Assembly (NCBI GenBank): GCA_029059925.1
Contig: JAIDVA010000371.1
Span: forward strand, 1 to 9,527
Length of the DNA stretch: 9,527 nucleotides
Source: Eubacterium sp.
GTDB taxonomy: Bacteria > Bacillota > Clostridia > Oscillospirales > Acutalibacteraceae
Direction of reading: 5' to 3'
The stretch's first letter is position 1, and the number at the start of each line of letters is the position of its first letter. Made by a program: the position numbers and the translations under genes. The notes below the pieces were generated by a model, which made no database searches, was not told the origin of the DNA, and worked only from the letters and a program-made list of their open reading frames with translations. Below are positions 1-6,425 of the stretch, piece by piece.

Positions 1-32
1 GTATAAGGCAAATATGGTGGTTATAACTTAAA

Positions 33-60
33 TTGTCTTAATAACAATGTATTCATTATA
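33..60 (+). promoter_or_regulatory. Weak candidate sigma-A promoter for the M23 peptidase operon
   Basis: TTGTCT at 33-38 lies 16 bp before ATTATA at 55-60, in the only non-coding stretch upstream of the first gene. The match to TTGACA/TATAAT is partial. An upstream gene may read through instead, because short reading frames open from the window edge end at 26 and 31. The call depends on position and partial motif match only. Confidence 0.3.
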
Positions 61-66
61 CGCATA

Positions 67-78
67 CGCATATATGCG
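67..78. repeat. 12-bp perfect palindrome abutting the Shine-Dalgarno of the M23 gene
   Basis: CGCATATATGCG is a perfect palindrome. The half-site CGCATA is also repeated directly upstream at 61-66. The palindrome ends at 78 and the ribosome binding site AGGGGAG begins at 79. As DNA it could be an operator for a dimeric repressor. As RNA it could form only a short stem (CGCA/TGCG with a TATA loop) next to the ribosome binding site. No regulator can be named from the sequence. Confidence 0.4.
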
Positions 79-94
79 AGGGGAGTTTTTATAA

Positions 95-1546
95 GTGAAA
101 ACTAAATTTCTTTCACTTTTGATGGCATTTATACTGTTGTTTTGTACAGTTGGGCAAACTATAGCATTTGCACAGGAAGAAACGACTGCAACGGCTAAAA
201 CAGTGATATCGGACAGCAAGGGCGAAAGCACGACGAATGAAGAAGATAATGAGAAAGCCAAGGAGGAAGCAAAGAAACTTCTTGAAGAACAGCAGGCATT
301 GCTGCAAAAAAACCTTGAGGAGACTGAGAAAAAGCTTGCTGAGCTTGCCGTATCCTCCAAAGGTACAGCTGAATATATAGATACTCTTGATCAGAAAATC
401 GGATATATGAATGAACAGCTCACTGTTCTTGAGGACCAGAACTTTTCAATCCAGGAGGAAATTAATACCCTTCTGCCTGTTATTGAAGAAAATGAAGCAA
501 AGCTGAGTGTTCTTTCTGAAGAGGTTGAGAAAACGAAAGCGGAGCTTGAAAAGCTTCAGAATAAATTTGACAGCGTATATTCTGCATATTGCACAAGAAT
601 GCGTGTCATTTACATAAGCGGTGATTTCAATATTCTTTCTGCACTGATTACTTGTAAGGATATTTCAAGCCTTTTAACGAGGTATGAAATGATTAAGACG
701 GTATCCAAAAGTGATGCTGAGCTTCTGAAAGATGTTCAGGAAAAAACAAAGGAAATTATCACAAAGCAAAATGGATTGGATGAAAAGGTTACTGAATTCG
801 AGGCGGCAAAGGCAGAGCTTGATTCGCAGAAAAGCGTGCTTGAGTCAAAGCTTAAAACGATTGAAAGAAACAGTGAGGTAATTGCCTCAAATAAAGCTAC
901 TCTTGCGACAGACAGGGCAGAAAGTGATCGTCTGCTTGCCCTGCTTACTGCACAGAACAAGCAGTATACAGAGTTCAGAAATGAGGACAGCGAAATTTCA
1001 GCAGCTGTTGAAAATGAAATTCAGGCACTTATTTCCGGTTTGAAACGTCCTGAAGAGGTTACAACTGCCGTTATAGGTGACAGACCCGATGAGATTGATG
1101 AGGATGATATTGAAACATCTGAGTCACAGATTTATGCCAATTCAGATGCTGTGCTTAATATGATCTATCCTGTTCCTGGTCATACAAGTATTTCAGCAGG
1201 ATATCCTAATTACAGCTCAGGCGGTTATCATGGGGGTATTGATTTTCCTTGTCCGACAGGCTCCAGCGTTGTTGCTGCACAGGATGGTATAGTTGTTACT
1301 GTTAAAAGGCTTGATTACAGCTATGGCTATTATGTTATGGTTTATCATGGTACAGATGCGAGAGGTCGTTCAGTTGTTACACTTTATGCACATAATTCAT
1401 CAATTCTTGTATCGAATGGTCAGAATGTAAGAAAAGGCGAACAGATTGCCAAGAGCGGTTCAACCGGCAATTCTACAGGACCGCATTGTCACTTTGAGGT
1501 GCGTTTTAATGGCACTCGTGCAAATCCTAAAAATTATTTGAGCTAA
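95..1546 (+). CDS. Secreted coiled-coil M23 family metallopeptidase (EnvC/NlpD-like murein hydrolase)
   Basis: A 483-residue exported cell-wall hydrolase. The start is GTG at 95, with AGGGGAG (79-85) 9 nt upstream. Residues 1-26 form a signal peptide: basic MKTK, a hydrophobic core, and a likely cleavage after AFA at residue 26. Residues about 35-310 are Lys/Glu/Leu/Gln-rich and predict long coiled coils, as in EnvC- and PcsB-type proteins. An acidic linker (about 325-345) leads to a C-terminal LytM/M23 domain (about 360-483). The zinc and catalytic residues are all present: H379 and D383 in HGGID, H433 in YAH, and H464 and H466 in HCHFE. The domain should therefore be an active peptide-crosslink endopeptidase, not a degenerate activator like E. 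coli EnvC. In Firmicutes such proteins often sit beside ftsEX and act in septal wall remodelling; no ftsX is confirmed here. It is the first gene of an apparent operon with queH and rarA. The exact crosslink cleaved is unknown. Confidence 0.9.
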   Translation: MKTKFLSLLMAFILLFCTVGQTIAFAQEETTATAKTVISDSKGESTTNEEDNEKAKEEAKKLLEEQQALLQKNLEETEKKLAELAVSSKGTAEYIDTLDQKIGYMNEQLTVLEDQNFSIQEEINTLLPVIEENEAKLSVLSEEVEKTKAELEKLQNKFDSVYSAYCTRMRVIYISGDFNILSALITCKDISSLLTRYEMIKTVSKSDAELLKDVQEKTKEIITKQNGLDEKVTEFEAAKAELDSQKSVLESKLKTIERNSEVIASNKATLATDRAESDRLLALLTAQNKQYTEFRNEDSEISAAVENEIQALISGLKRPEEVTTAVIGDRPDEIDEDDIETSESQIYANSDAVLNMIYPVPGHTSISAGYPNYSSGGYHGGIDFPCPTGSSVVAAQDGIVVTVKRLDYSYGYYVMVYHGTDARGRSVVTLYAHNSSILVSNGQNVRKGEQIAKSGSTGNSTGPHCHFEVRFNGTRANPKNYLS

Positions 1547-1560
1547 GAAATTATATTGTT

Positions 1561-2202
1561 ATGAATAAGATTAATTATCAGCTTGAACTGGATAAGATAA
1601 TTGAATGCAATAAGAGAGAGGACATTACGCCCTCTCTTTTGCTGCATAGCTGCTGTGCTCCATGTTCAAGCTATACGATAGAATATTTATCAGATTATTT
1701 TAAAATTACGGTATTATATTATAATCCGAATATATCCGAGCAGACGGAATATGAAAAAAGAAAGGCTGAGCAAATCAGGCTGATTCAATCACTTGATACA
1801 AAAAATAGGGTCAGCTTTCTTGACTGTGAGTATAACAGCAGTGAGTTCTTTGATATTGCAGGAGGATATGAGAATTGCTGTGAGGGCGGCGAAAGGTGCT
1901 TCAGGTGCTACAGATTAAGGCTTGAAAAAACTGCCATGCTCGCAAAAGAAAAAGGCTTTGATTATTTTTGCACGACGCTTTCAATCAGTCCTCTTAAAAA
2001 TGCACAGAAAATTAATCAAATTGGCTTTGAAATTGCTGATAAGTGTAGCATAAAATGGCTGCCGTCAGACTTTAAAAAGCGAGAAGGCTATAAGCGTTCT
2101 ATAGAACTTTCAAGGCAGTTTAACTTATACAGGCAGAACTATTGCGGCTGTGTATTTTCAAAAAGAGAAATGGAAAAGGAAGAGGAGACAGGTGATGAAT
2201 AA
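1561..2202 (+). CDS. queH: Epoxyqueuosine reductase QueH (DUF208 family)
   Basis: A 213-residue cytosolic enzyme that reduces epoxyqueuosine to queuosine in tRNAs with GUN anticodons. It is the non-cobalamin alternative to QueG. Family hallmarks run the full length: HSCCAPCSS (C31, C32, C35), YYNPNI (53-58), CFRCYRLRLEKTA (C113, C116), TTLSISPLKN (138-147) and GYKRSIELS followed by YRQNYCGC (C195, C197). The clustered cysteines fit the iron-sulfur/iron metalloenzyme described for this family. The ATG at 1561 is preferred because the conserved NYQLELDKI segment follows it directly. No convincing Shine-Dalgarno is visible in the 14-nt gap after the peptidase stop, so initiation may depend on translation of the upstream gene. 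The coding end overlaps the rarA start. tRNA-Tyr(GTA), a queuosine target, is encoded at 7438-7522. Confidence 0.93.
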   Translation: MNKINYQLELDKIIECNKREDITPSLLLHSCCAPCSSYTIEYLSDYFKITVLYYNPNISEQTEYEKRKAEQIRLIQSLDTKNRVSFLDCEYNSSEFFDIAGGYENCCEGGERCFRCYRLRLEKTAMLAKEKGFDYFCTTLSISPLKNAQKINQIGFEIADKCSIKWLPSDFKKREGYKRSIELSRQFNLYRQNYCGCVFSKREMEKEEETGDE

Positions 2203-3463
2203 TCCGCTTGCAGACAGAATAAGACCAACCGCGCTTGGTGACGTCGTTGGTCAGAAGCATTTGCTGTCAGAGGGTAAAGCACTTTATAATCTGATTTCAT
2301 CGGGCGATATCCCCAATTTGATATTTTACGGGCCGAGCGGTGTTGGCAAAACTACGGTTGCGTCGATAATTGCAAATGCAACCAACCGTTCTTTGCGCAG
2401 GCTGAATGGTACGACGGCCTCCACACAGGATATTAAGGATATTGTTGCCGAGCTTGATACCTTTACTGCACCTAACGGAATTCTTCTCTATCTTGATGAG
2501 ATTCAGTATTTTAACAAGCGTCAGCAGCAAAGTCTGCTTGAATTTATTGAGAATGGAAAAATAACACTCATTGCCTCAACTACCGAAAATCCGTATTTTT
2601 ACATATATCCTGCTATCCTTTCACGTTCAACCGTGTTTGAATTCAAGCCGATTGAGCCTGACGATGTTGTTCCTGCCATTGAAAGAGGCTTTAACATTCT
2701 GTCGGATGAATACAAGCTTTTTCTTGAGATTGACGATGGCGTTTGTCAGAAAATAGCAAGGGGATGCGGCGGTGATGTAAGAAAAGCACTCAACTGCGTT
2801 GAAAATTGCTTTTTTGCTACAGTTACGCAGGAAGATAAAAAGCATATTACAATGGATACCGCAAATGAGCTTGTGCAGAAAAGCTCTGTTCGCTATGACC
2901 GTGACGGTGATGAGCATTATGATATTATTTCAGCCTATCAGAAAAGTATGCGAGGTTCTGACCCTGATGCGGCACTGCACTATCTTGCAAGACTGCTTGA
3001 GGCAGGGGATTTGCCCTCAGCGTGCAGACGTCTTATGGTTTGTGCCTGTGAGGATGTAGGTCTTGCTTATCCGCAGATAATCCCGATTGTAAAATCAGCA
3101 GTTGACATTGCAATGATGGTTGGTCTGCCTGAGGCAAGAATACCGCTTGCAGATGCCGTTATTCTCGTTGCAACATCACCGAAGAGCAATTCAGGTGAAG
3201 AGGCAATTAATCTTGCAATGGCAGACGTAAAAAATGGTAATTACGGACCGGTTCCGCGTCAGCTTCAAAATAAGCATTATGATGGAGAGGACGCCGAGGT
3301 TAAAGGACAGTTTTATATTTATCCACACCTTTATCCTAATCATTGGGCGGAGCAGCAATACCTGCCTGATGTGCTGAAGGATAAGCAGTATTATACCTAC
3401 GGACCTAATAAAAACGAACAGGCCTTTAAAACCTATTGGGATAAGATAAAGAATAATAAATAA
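2195..3463 (+). CDS. rarA: Replication-associated recombination protein A (RarA/MgsA, AAA+ ATPase)
   Basis: A 422-residue clamp-loader-like AAA+ ATPase that acts at stalled or damaged replication forks. The ATG at 2195 is chosen because AGAGGAG (2181-2187) sits 7 nt upstream and the protein then begins NNPLADRIRPTALGDVVGQ, the usual N-terminus of the family. A longer open frame back to 2150 lies inside queH and adds only Lys/Arg-rich sequence. Motifs: Walker A GPSGVGKTT (46-54), Walker B LLYLDEIQ (D101, E102), sensor 1 STTENP (128-133) and a candidate arginine finger R144 in LSRS. The C-terminal half carries the usual MgsA/RarA lid and tetramerisation regions, with CEDVGLAYPQ and NHWAEQQYLPD. 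Length is normal and no frameshift is seen. It overlaps queH by 8 nt, suggesting translational coupling. The function is well supported at family level. Confidence 0.94.
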   Translation: MNNPLADRIRPTALGDVVGQKHLLSEGKALYNLISSGDIPNLIFYGPSGVGKTTVASIIANATNRSLRRLNGTTASTQDIKDIVAELDTFTAPNGILLYLDEIQYFNKRQQQSLLEFIENGKITLIASTTENPYFYIYPAILSRSTVFEFKPIEPDDVVPAIERGFNILSDEYKLFLEIDDGVCQKIARGCGGDVRKALNCVENCFFATVTQEDKKHITMDTANELVQKSSVRYDRDGDEHYDIISAYQKSMRGSDPDAALHYLARLLEAGDLPSACRRLMVCACEDVGLAYPQIIPIVKSAVDIAMMVGLPEARIPLADAVILVATSPKSNSGEEAINLAMADVKNGNYGPVPRQLQNKHYDGEDAEVKGQFYIYPHLYPNHWAEQQYLPDVLKDKQYYTYGPNKNEQAFKTYWDKIKNNK

Positions 3464-3500
3464 ATTTTTGTTTAGCGTATTAATTGGTATTACATTTTAC

Positions 3501-3576
3501 ATCGTAGGGGCGCACATTGTGCGCCCGCCAACATTATCGTTGTGCCCACGGGCGAACAATGTTCGCCCCCTACGAT
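3501..3576. repeat. 76-bp element of two palindromes in inverted orientation (REP/BIME- or MITE-like)
   Basis: The ends are perfect inverted repeats: ATCGTAGGGG (3501-3510) and CCCCTACGAT (3567-3576). Each arm contains its own hairpin: GGGCGCAC-ATT-GTGCGCCC (3508-3526) and GGGCGAAC-AAT-GTTCGCCC (3550-3568). The right arm read in reverse complement matches the left arm except for a few bases, so the element is two diverged copies of one palindromic unit facing each other. Its GC content is far above the surrounding AT-rich spacer. It fills most of the 147-nt gap between rarA and nth, contains no gene, and lacks a U-tract for canonical termination. It resembles interspersed palindromic repeats that occur in many copies in bacterial genomes; its copy number here is unknown. 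Confidence 0.75.
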
Positions 3577-3610
3577 AAACAATAATTTAACTGATAAAAG
3601 AGGATACTTT

Positions 3611-4246
3611 ATGACTAAAAAAGAAAGAGCATTAAAAGTGATTGAAATACTCAAAGAGCTATATCCGGATGCACTTTGCTCGCTTACAGCGTCAAATCCA
3701 TTTGAACTTTTGGTAGCAGTAAGACTTTCTGCTCAATGCACGGATGCAAGGGTAAATCTTGTTACTCCTGCTCTTTTTGAAAAGTATAAAACCCTTGATG
3801 ATTACTGCAATGCTGATATCAAGGATGTTGAGCAATTGATACATAGCTGCGGCTTTTACAGGAGCAAGGCAGAGTCAATTATCGGCATGGCGCAGATGAT
3901 AAGGGATAAGTTTGACGGCAAAGTACCCGATAATATCGAGGATTTGATTACACTTCCGGGTGTAGGCAGAAAGACAGCGAACCTTATTGTTGGTGATGTT
4001 TATGGTAAGGAGAGCATAGTGGTTGATACACATATGATACGTATTTCAAACCGCATTGGTCTTGTTGCAGAAAAGGATCCTAAAAAAATCGAGTTTGCAC
4101 TTAAAAAAATTGTTCCTGCAGATGAAGGCTCGGATTTTTGTCACAGAATCGTTTTGTTCGGCAGAGACACCTGCTCAGCGAGAAAGCCTCTTTGTGAGTC
4201 TTGCAAAATGTCAGAGGTGTGCAAAAGGGTTGGTGTAAAAAATTGA
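3611..4246 (+). CDS. nth: Endonuclease III (DNA glycosylase/AP lyase)
   Basis: A 211-residue base-excision repair enzyme that removes oxidised pyrimidines and cleaves the abasic site. The helix-hairpin-helix LPGVGRKTANLIVG (115-128) contains the catalytic lysine K121. VDTHMIR provides the catalytic aspartate D139. Cysteines C188, C195, C198 and C204 give the C-x6-C-x2-C-x5-C ligand set of the [4Fe-4S] cluster. The ATG at 3611 is chosen because AGAGG (3599-3603) lies 7 nt upstream and the protein has the usual family length. A GTG-initiated extension from 3542 would start inside the palindromic repeat and lacks homology-like sequence. The stop codon overlaps the TTG start of the following kinase gene, so the two are probably translated together. 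No separate promoter is evident. Confidence 0.95.
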   Translation: MTKKERALKVIEILKELYPDALCSLTASNPFELLVAVRLSAQCTDARVNLVTPALFEKYKTLDDYCNADIKDVEQLIHSCGFYRSKAESIIGMAQMIRDKFDGKVPDNIEDLITLPGVGRKTANLIVGDVYGKESIVVDTHMIRISNRIGLVAEKDPKKIEFALKKIVPADEGSDFCHRIVLFGRDTCSARKPLCESCKMSEVCKRVGVKN

Positions 4247-4743
4247 AATCAAATATAGTATTAATCGGTATGCCCGGCAGCGGAAAATCAACCTGCGGAG
4301 TTGTGGCAGCAAAAATGCTTTTAAAAAATTTTTTTGATACCGATTTGCTTATACAGAATATTGAGGGCATCAGTCTTCAGAATATAATTGACACGAAGGG
4401 TAATGATTATTTTGAGCAGGCTGAGGAGAATGCAATACTCAATTTGGATATTCAGGGCACTGTTATTGCAACAGGCGGTTCGGTTGTTTATTCCAATAAG
4501 GCTATGCAGCACTTGAAAAAGCTGGGTAAAATCATATATCTTCACCTTGATTATGAGCAGATGTGCAGCAGAATCAGCAATCTTTCGACCCGTGGTGTCG
4601 TTATGAAAAACGGCGAAACTCTGCTTGATATGTACAATGAAAGACTGCCGCTTTATGATAAGTGGGCAGATGCCGTAATTGATTGCGGCAGCAATACTGT
4701 TGAACAGACTGCTCAAGCAATAAGCGAGCTTGCAAAAAAATAA
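4243..4743 (+). CDS. Shikimate kinase family protein (AroK-like) with altered substrate-site residues
   Basis: A 166-residue P-loop kinase that would normally be called shikimate kinase (shikimate to shikimate 3-phosphate, aromatic amino acid synthesis). The start is inferred as TTG at 4243, overlapping the nth stop (TTGA). This gives the typical N-terminus KSNIVLIGMPGSGKST, with AAAGGG 13 nt upstream as a rather distant ribosome binding site. A longer TTG-initiated frame from 4201 lies inside nth. Walker A is GMPGSGKST (9-17, K15), the DTD motif is at 32-34, and TRG (R117) and ERLPLY (R134) match the lid and C-terminal arginine regions. Two classical features differ: the FR-x-x-E shikimate-binding arginine is E58 (FEQAE), and the third glycine of GGG is serine (TGGS, 77-80). 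The ATP-binding fold is certain. The substrate is less so: this may be a divergent shikimate kinase or a kinase for another small molecule. Confidence 0.8.
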   Translation: MKSNIVLIGMPGSGKSTCGVVAAKMLLKNFFDTDLLIQNIEGISLQNIIDTKGNDYFEQAEENAILNLDIQGTVIATGGSVVYSNKAMQHLKKLGKIIYLHLDYEQMCSRISNLSTRGVVMKNGETLLDMYNERLPLYDKWADAVIDCGSNTVEQTAQAISELAKK

Positions 4744-4752
4744 ATTTTATAC

Positions 4753-4781
4753 TTGAACACTGCTATAAAAAGTGTTATTAT
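4753..4781 (+). promoter_or_regulatory. Sigma-A extended -10 promoter for guaB
   Basis: TTGAAC (4753-4758) is separated by exactly 17 bp from TATTAT (4776-4781), with an extended TGT just before the -10. It lies right after the kinase stop codon, about 65 bp before the guaB start. A 6-bp inverted repeat AACACT/AGTGTT (4756-4761 and 4771-4776) overlaps the core elements and spacer and could be an operator. The expected leader is only about 60 nt, too short for a purine riboswitch, and none is seen. Confidence 0.72.
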
Positions 4782-4845
4782 AGTAAAAATAAATTAAAGT
4801 AAAGATAATTATTTCTTTAAAATAATTAAAAACGGAGGCGGATTT

Positions 4846-6327
4846 ATGAGCGAATACGGTGCTAAGTTTGTAAAAGAGGGATTAACCTTTGATGACGTCC
4901 TTCTTATTCCTGCTGAGTCTGATGTTACTCCTGACAGAGTACAGTTGCAGACAAAGCTTACAAAGGATATCACACTTAATATCCCACTTATGACAGCAGC
5001 AATGGATACTGTTACAGAATCACGTATGGCAATTGCAATTGCACGTGAGGGCGGTATTGGTGTTATCCACAAAAATATGCCGATTGAAGATCAGGCAACA
5101 GAGGTTGATAAGGTAAAAAGATCAGAAAACGGTGTTATTACCAATCCGTTCTTCCTTTCACCAAATCATCTTGCATCTGATGCTGAAATGCTTATGAATA
5201 AGTATCGCATCAGCGGTGTTCCGATTTGTGAAGATGACGGAACATTAGTTGGTATTCTTACCAATCGAGATATGAGATTTATGTCAGACTATAGTGTTAA
5301 GATTTCATCTGTAATGACTCCGAAATCTCAGCTTGTTACAGCTAAAGAGGGTACAACTCTTGAGGATGCAAAGAAAATTCTTATGGGCTCAAAGGTTGAA
5401 AAGCTTCCGATTGTTGATGCAAACGGAAAGCTTACCGGTCTTGTAACCATTAAGGATATTGAAAAGAGTGTTAAATATCCTAACACAGCAAGAGATAAAG
5501 AGGGCAGACTTCTTTGTGCGGCAGCTCTCGGTGTAACGGATGATGTACTTATCCGTGCCCAAGCACTTGCAGATGCGGGTGTTGATGCATTTGTTCTTGA
5601 TTCAGCTCACGGTCATAGCTCGAATATTATGAAATCAGTTGAAAAGGTTAAAAATGCTTTCCCTCACATTTCGCTTATCGCAGGCAACGTTGCTACTGCA
5701 GATGCTACAGAGGCGCTTATCAAAGCAGGTGCAGATGCTGTTAAGGTTGGTATCGGTCCCGGTTCAATCTGCACAACTCGTGTTGTTGCAGGTATCGGTG
5801 TACCTCAGATTACTGCTATTTATGATTCAGCTGAAAGAGCAGATAAATATGGTATTCCGGTAATTGCAGACGGTGGTATTAAGTACAGCGGTGAAATCGT
5901 TAAGGCTATCGCTGCAGGCGGATCTGTTGTAATGGTCGGCTCACTTGTAGCAGGCTGTGAAGAGTCGCCCGGAGACACTGAAATTTATCAGGGACGTCAG
6001 TTCAAGGTTTATCGTGGTATGGGCTCTCTTGGTGCTATGAATCAGGGCAGTGCTGACAGATACTTCCAGAAGGGTTCAAAGAAATTTGTTCCTGAAGGTG
6101 TTGAAGGCCGTGTTCCTTATAAGGGACCTCTTAGTGATACTGTATTTCAGATGATGGGTGGCTTGCGTTCAGGTATGGGTTATTGCGGCTGTCATACAAT
6201 TGAAGAGCTTCGTACAAACGCTAAGTTCATAAAGATTACAGGTGCAGGTCTTGTTGAAAGCCATCCTCATGATGTTTCAATCACTAAGGAAGCTCCTAAC
6301 TACTCAGGCAGTACTCATATGGACTAA
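4846..6327 (+). CDS. guaB: Inosine-5'-monophosphate dehydrogenase
   Basis: A 493-residue cytosolic enzyme that oxidises IMP to XMP with NAD+, the committed step of GTP synthesis. The ATG at 4846 has GGAGG (4834-4838) 7 nt upstream. The N-terminus GLTFDDVLLIPAES is characteristic. Two CBS domains (about residues 95-205) interrupt the TIM barrel. The catalytic loop GPGSICTTRVVAGIG carries the nucleophile C309. IMP phosphate binding is seen in ADGGIKYSGEIVKA and in MVGSLVAG. The mobile flap GVEGRVPYKG (R422, Y425) is intact. The length and C-terminus (ESHPHDVSITKEAPNY) are normal. Codon choice is strongly biased (GTT, CTT, GCA, GGT), suggesting high expression, in line with its own strong promoter. 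No guaA or purine gene is adjacent in this window. Confidence 0.97.
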   Translation: MSEYGAKFVKEGLTFDDVLLIPAESDVTPDRVQLQTKLTKDITLNIPLMTAAMDTVTESRMAIAIAREGGIGVIHKNMPIEDQATEVDKVKRSENGVITNPFFLSPNHLASDAEMLMNKYRISGVPICEDDGTLVGILTNRDMRFMSDYSVKISSVMTPKSQLVTAKEGTTLEDAKKILMGSKVEKLPIVDANGKLTGLVTIKDIEKSVKYPNTARDKEGRLLCAAALGVTDDVLIRAQALADAGVDAFVLDSAHGHSSNIMKSVEKVKNAFPHISLIAGNVATADATEALIKAGADAVKVGIGPGSICTTRVVAGIGVPQITAIYDSAERADKYGIPVIADGGIKYSGEIVKAIAAGGSVVMVGSLVAGCEESPGDTEIYQGRQFKVYRGMGSLGAMNQGSADRYFQKGSKKFVPEGVEGRVPYKGPLSDTVFQMMGGLRSGMGYCGCHTIEELRTNAKFIKITGAGLVESHPHDVSITKEAPNYSGSTHMD

Positions 6328-6362
6328 TACTTATAAATATTTTTGAAAAATTCAGGTTAATG

Positions 6363-6386
6363 GGCAATCTCTTATACGAGATTGCC
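6363..6386 (+). terminator. Hairpin downstream of guaB, terminator-like but without a U-tract
   Basis: GGCAATCTC (6363-6371) and GAGATTGCC (6378-6386) form a perfect 9-bp stem with a 6-nt loop, 36 nt after the guaB stop. It is followed by TAAATTGACC instead of a T-run, so it does not fit a classical intrinsic terminator. It may protect the 3' end of guaB mRNA, attenuate readthrough into the next gene, or be a processing site. The structure is certain; its role is inference. Confidence 0.5.
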
Positions 6387-6425
6387 TAAATTGACCTTAT
6401 ATTTACTTTGGGTTGTGGATAATCA

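Noticed and set aside
1..31. Tail of an upstream gene, for example ftsX
   Set aside because: Short frames end at 26 and 31, but ten or fewer codons give no family signal; naming a gene would be a guess.
2150..2194. Earlier start for rarA
   Set aside because: It lies within queH, adds Lys/Arg-rich residues not typical of RarA, and the ATG at 2195 has a good Shine-Dalgarno.
3542..3610. N-terminal extension of nth from a GTG inside the repeat
   Set aside because: The ATG at 3611 has a proper ribosome binding site and gives the normal family length; the extension is translated palindrome sequence.
6391..6423. TTGACC followed by GATAAT as a promoter for the phosphodiesterase gene
   Set aside because: The spacing is 21 bp and the -10 would abut the start codon, so a functional sigma-A promoter is unlikely.
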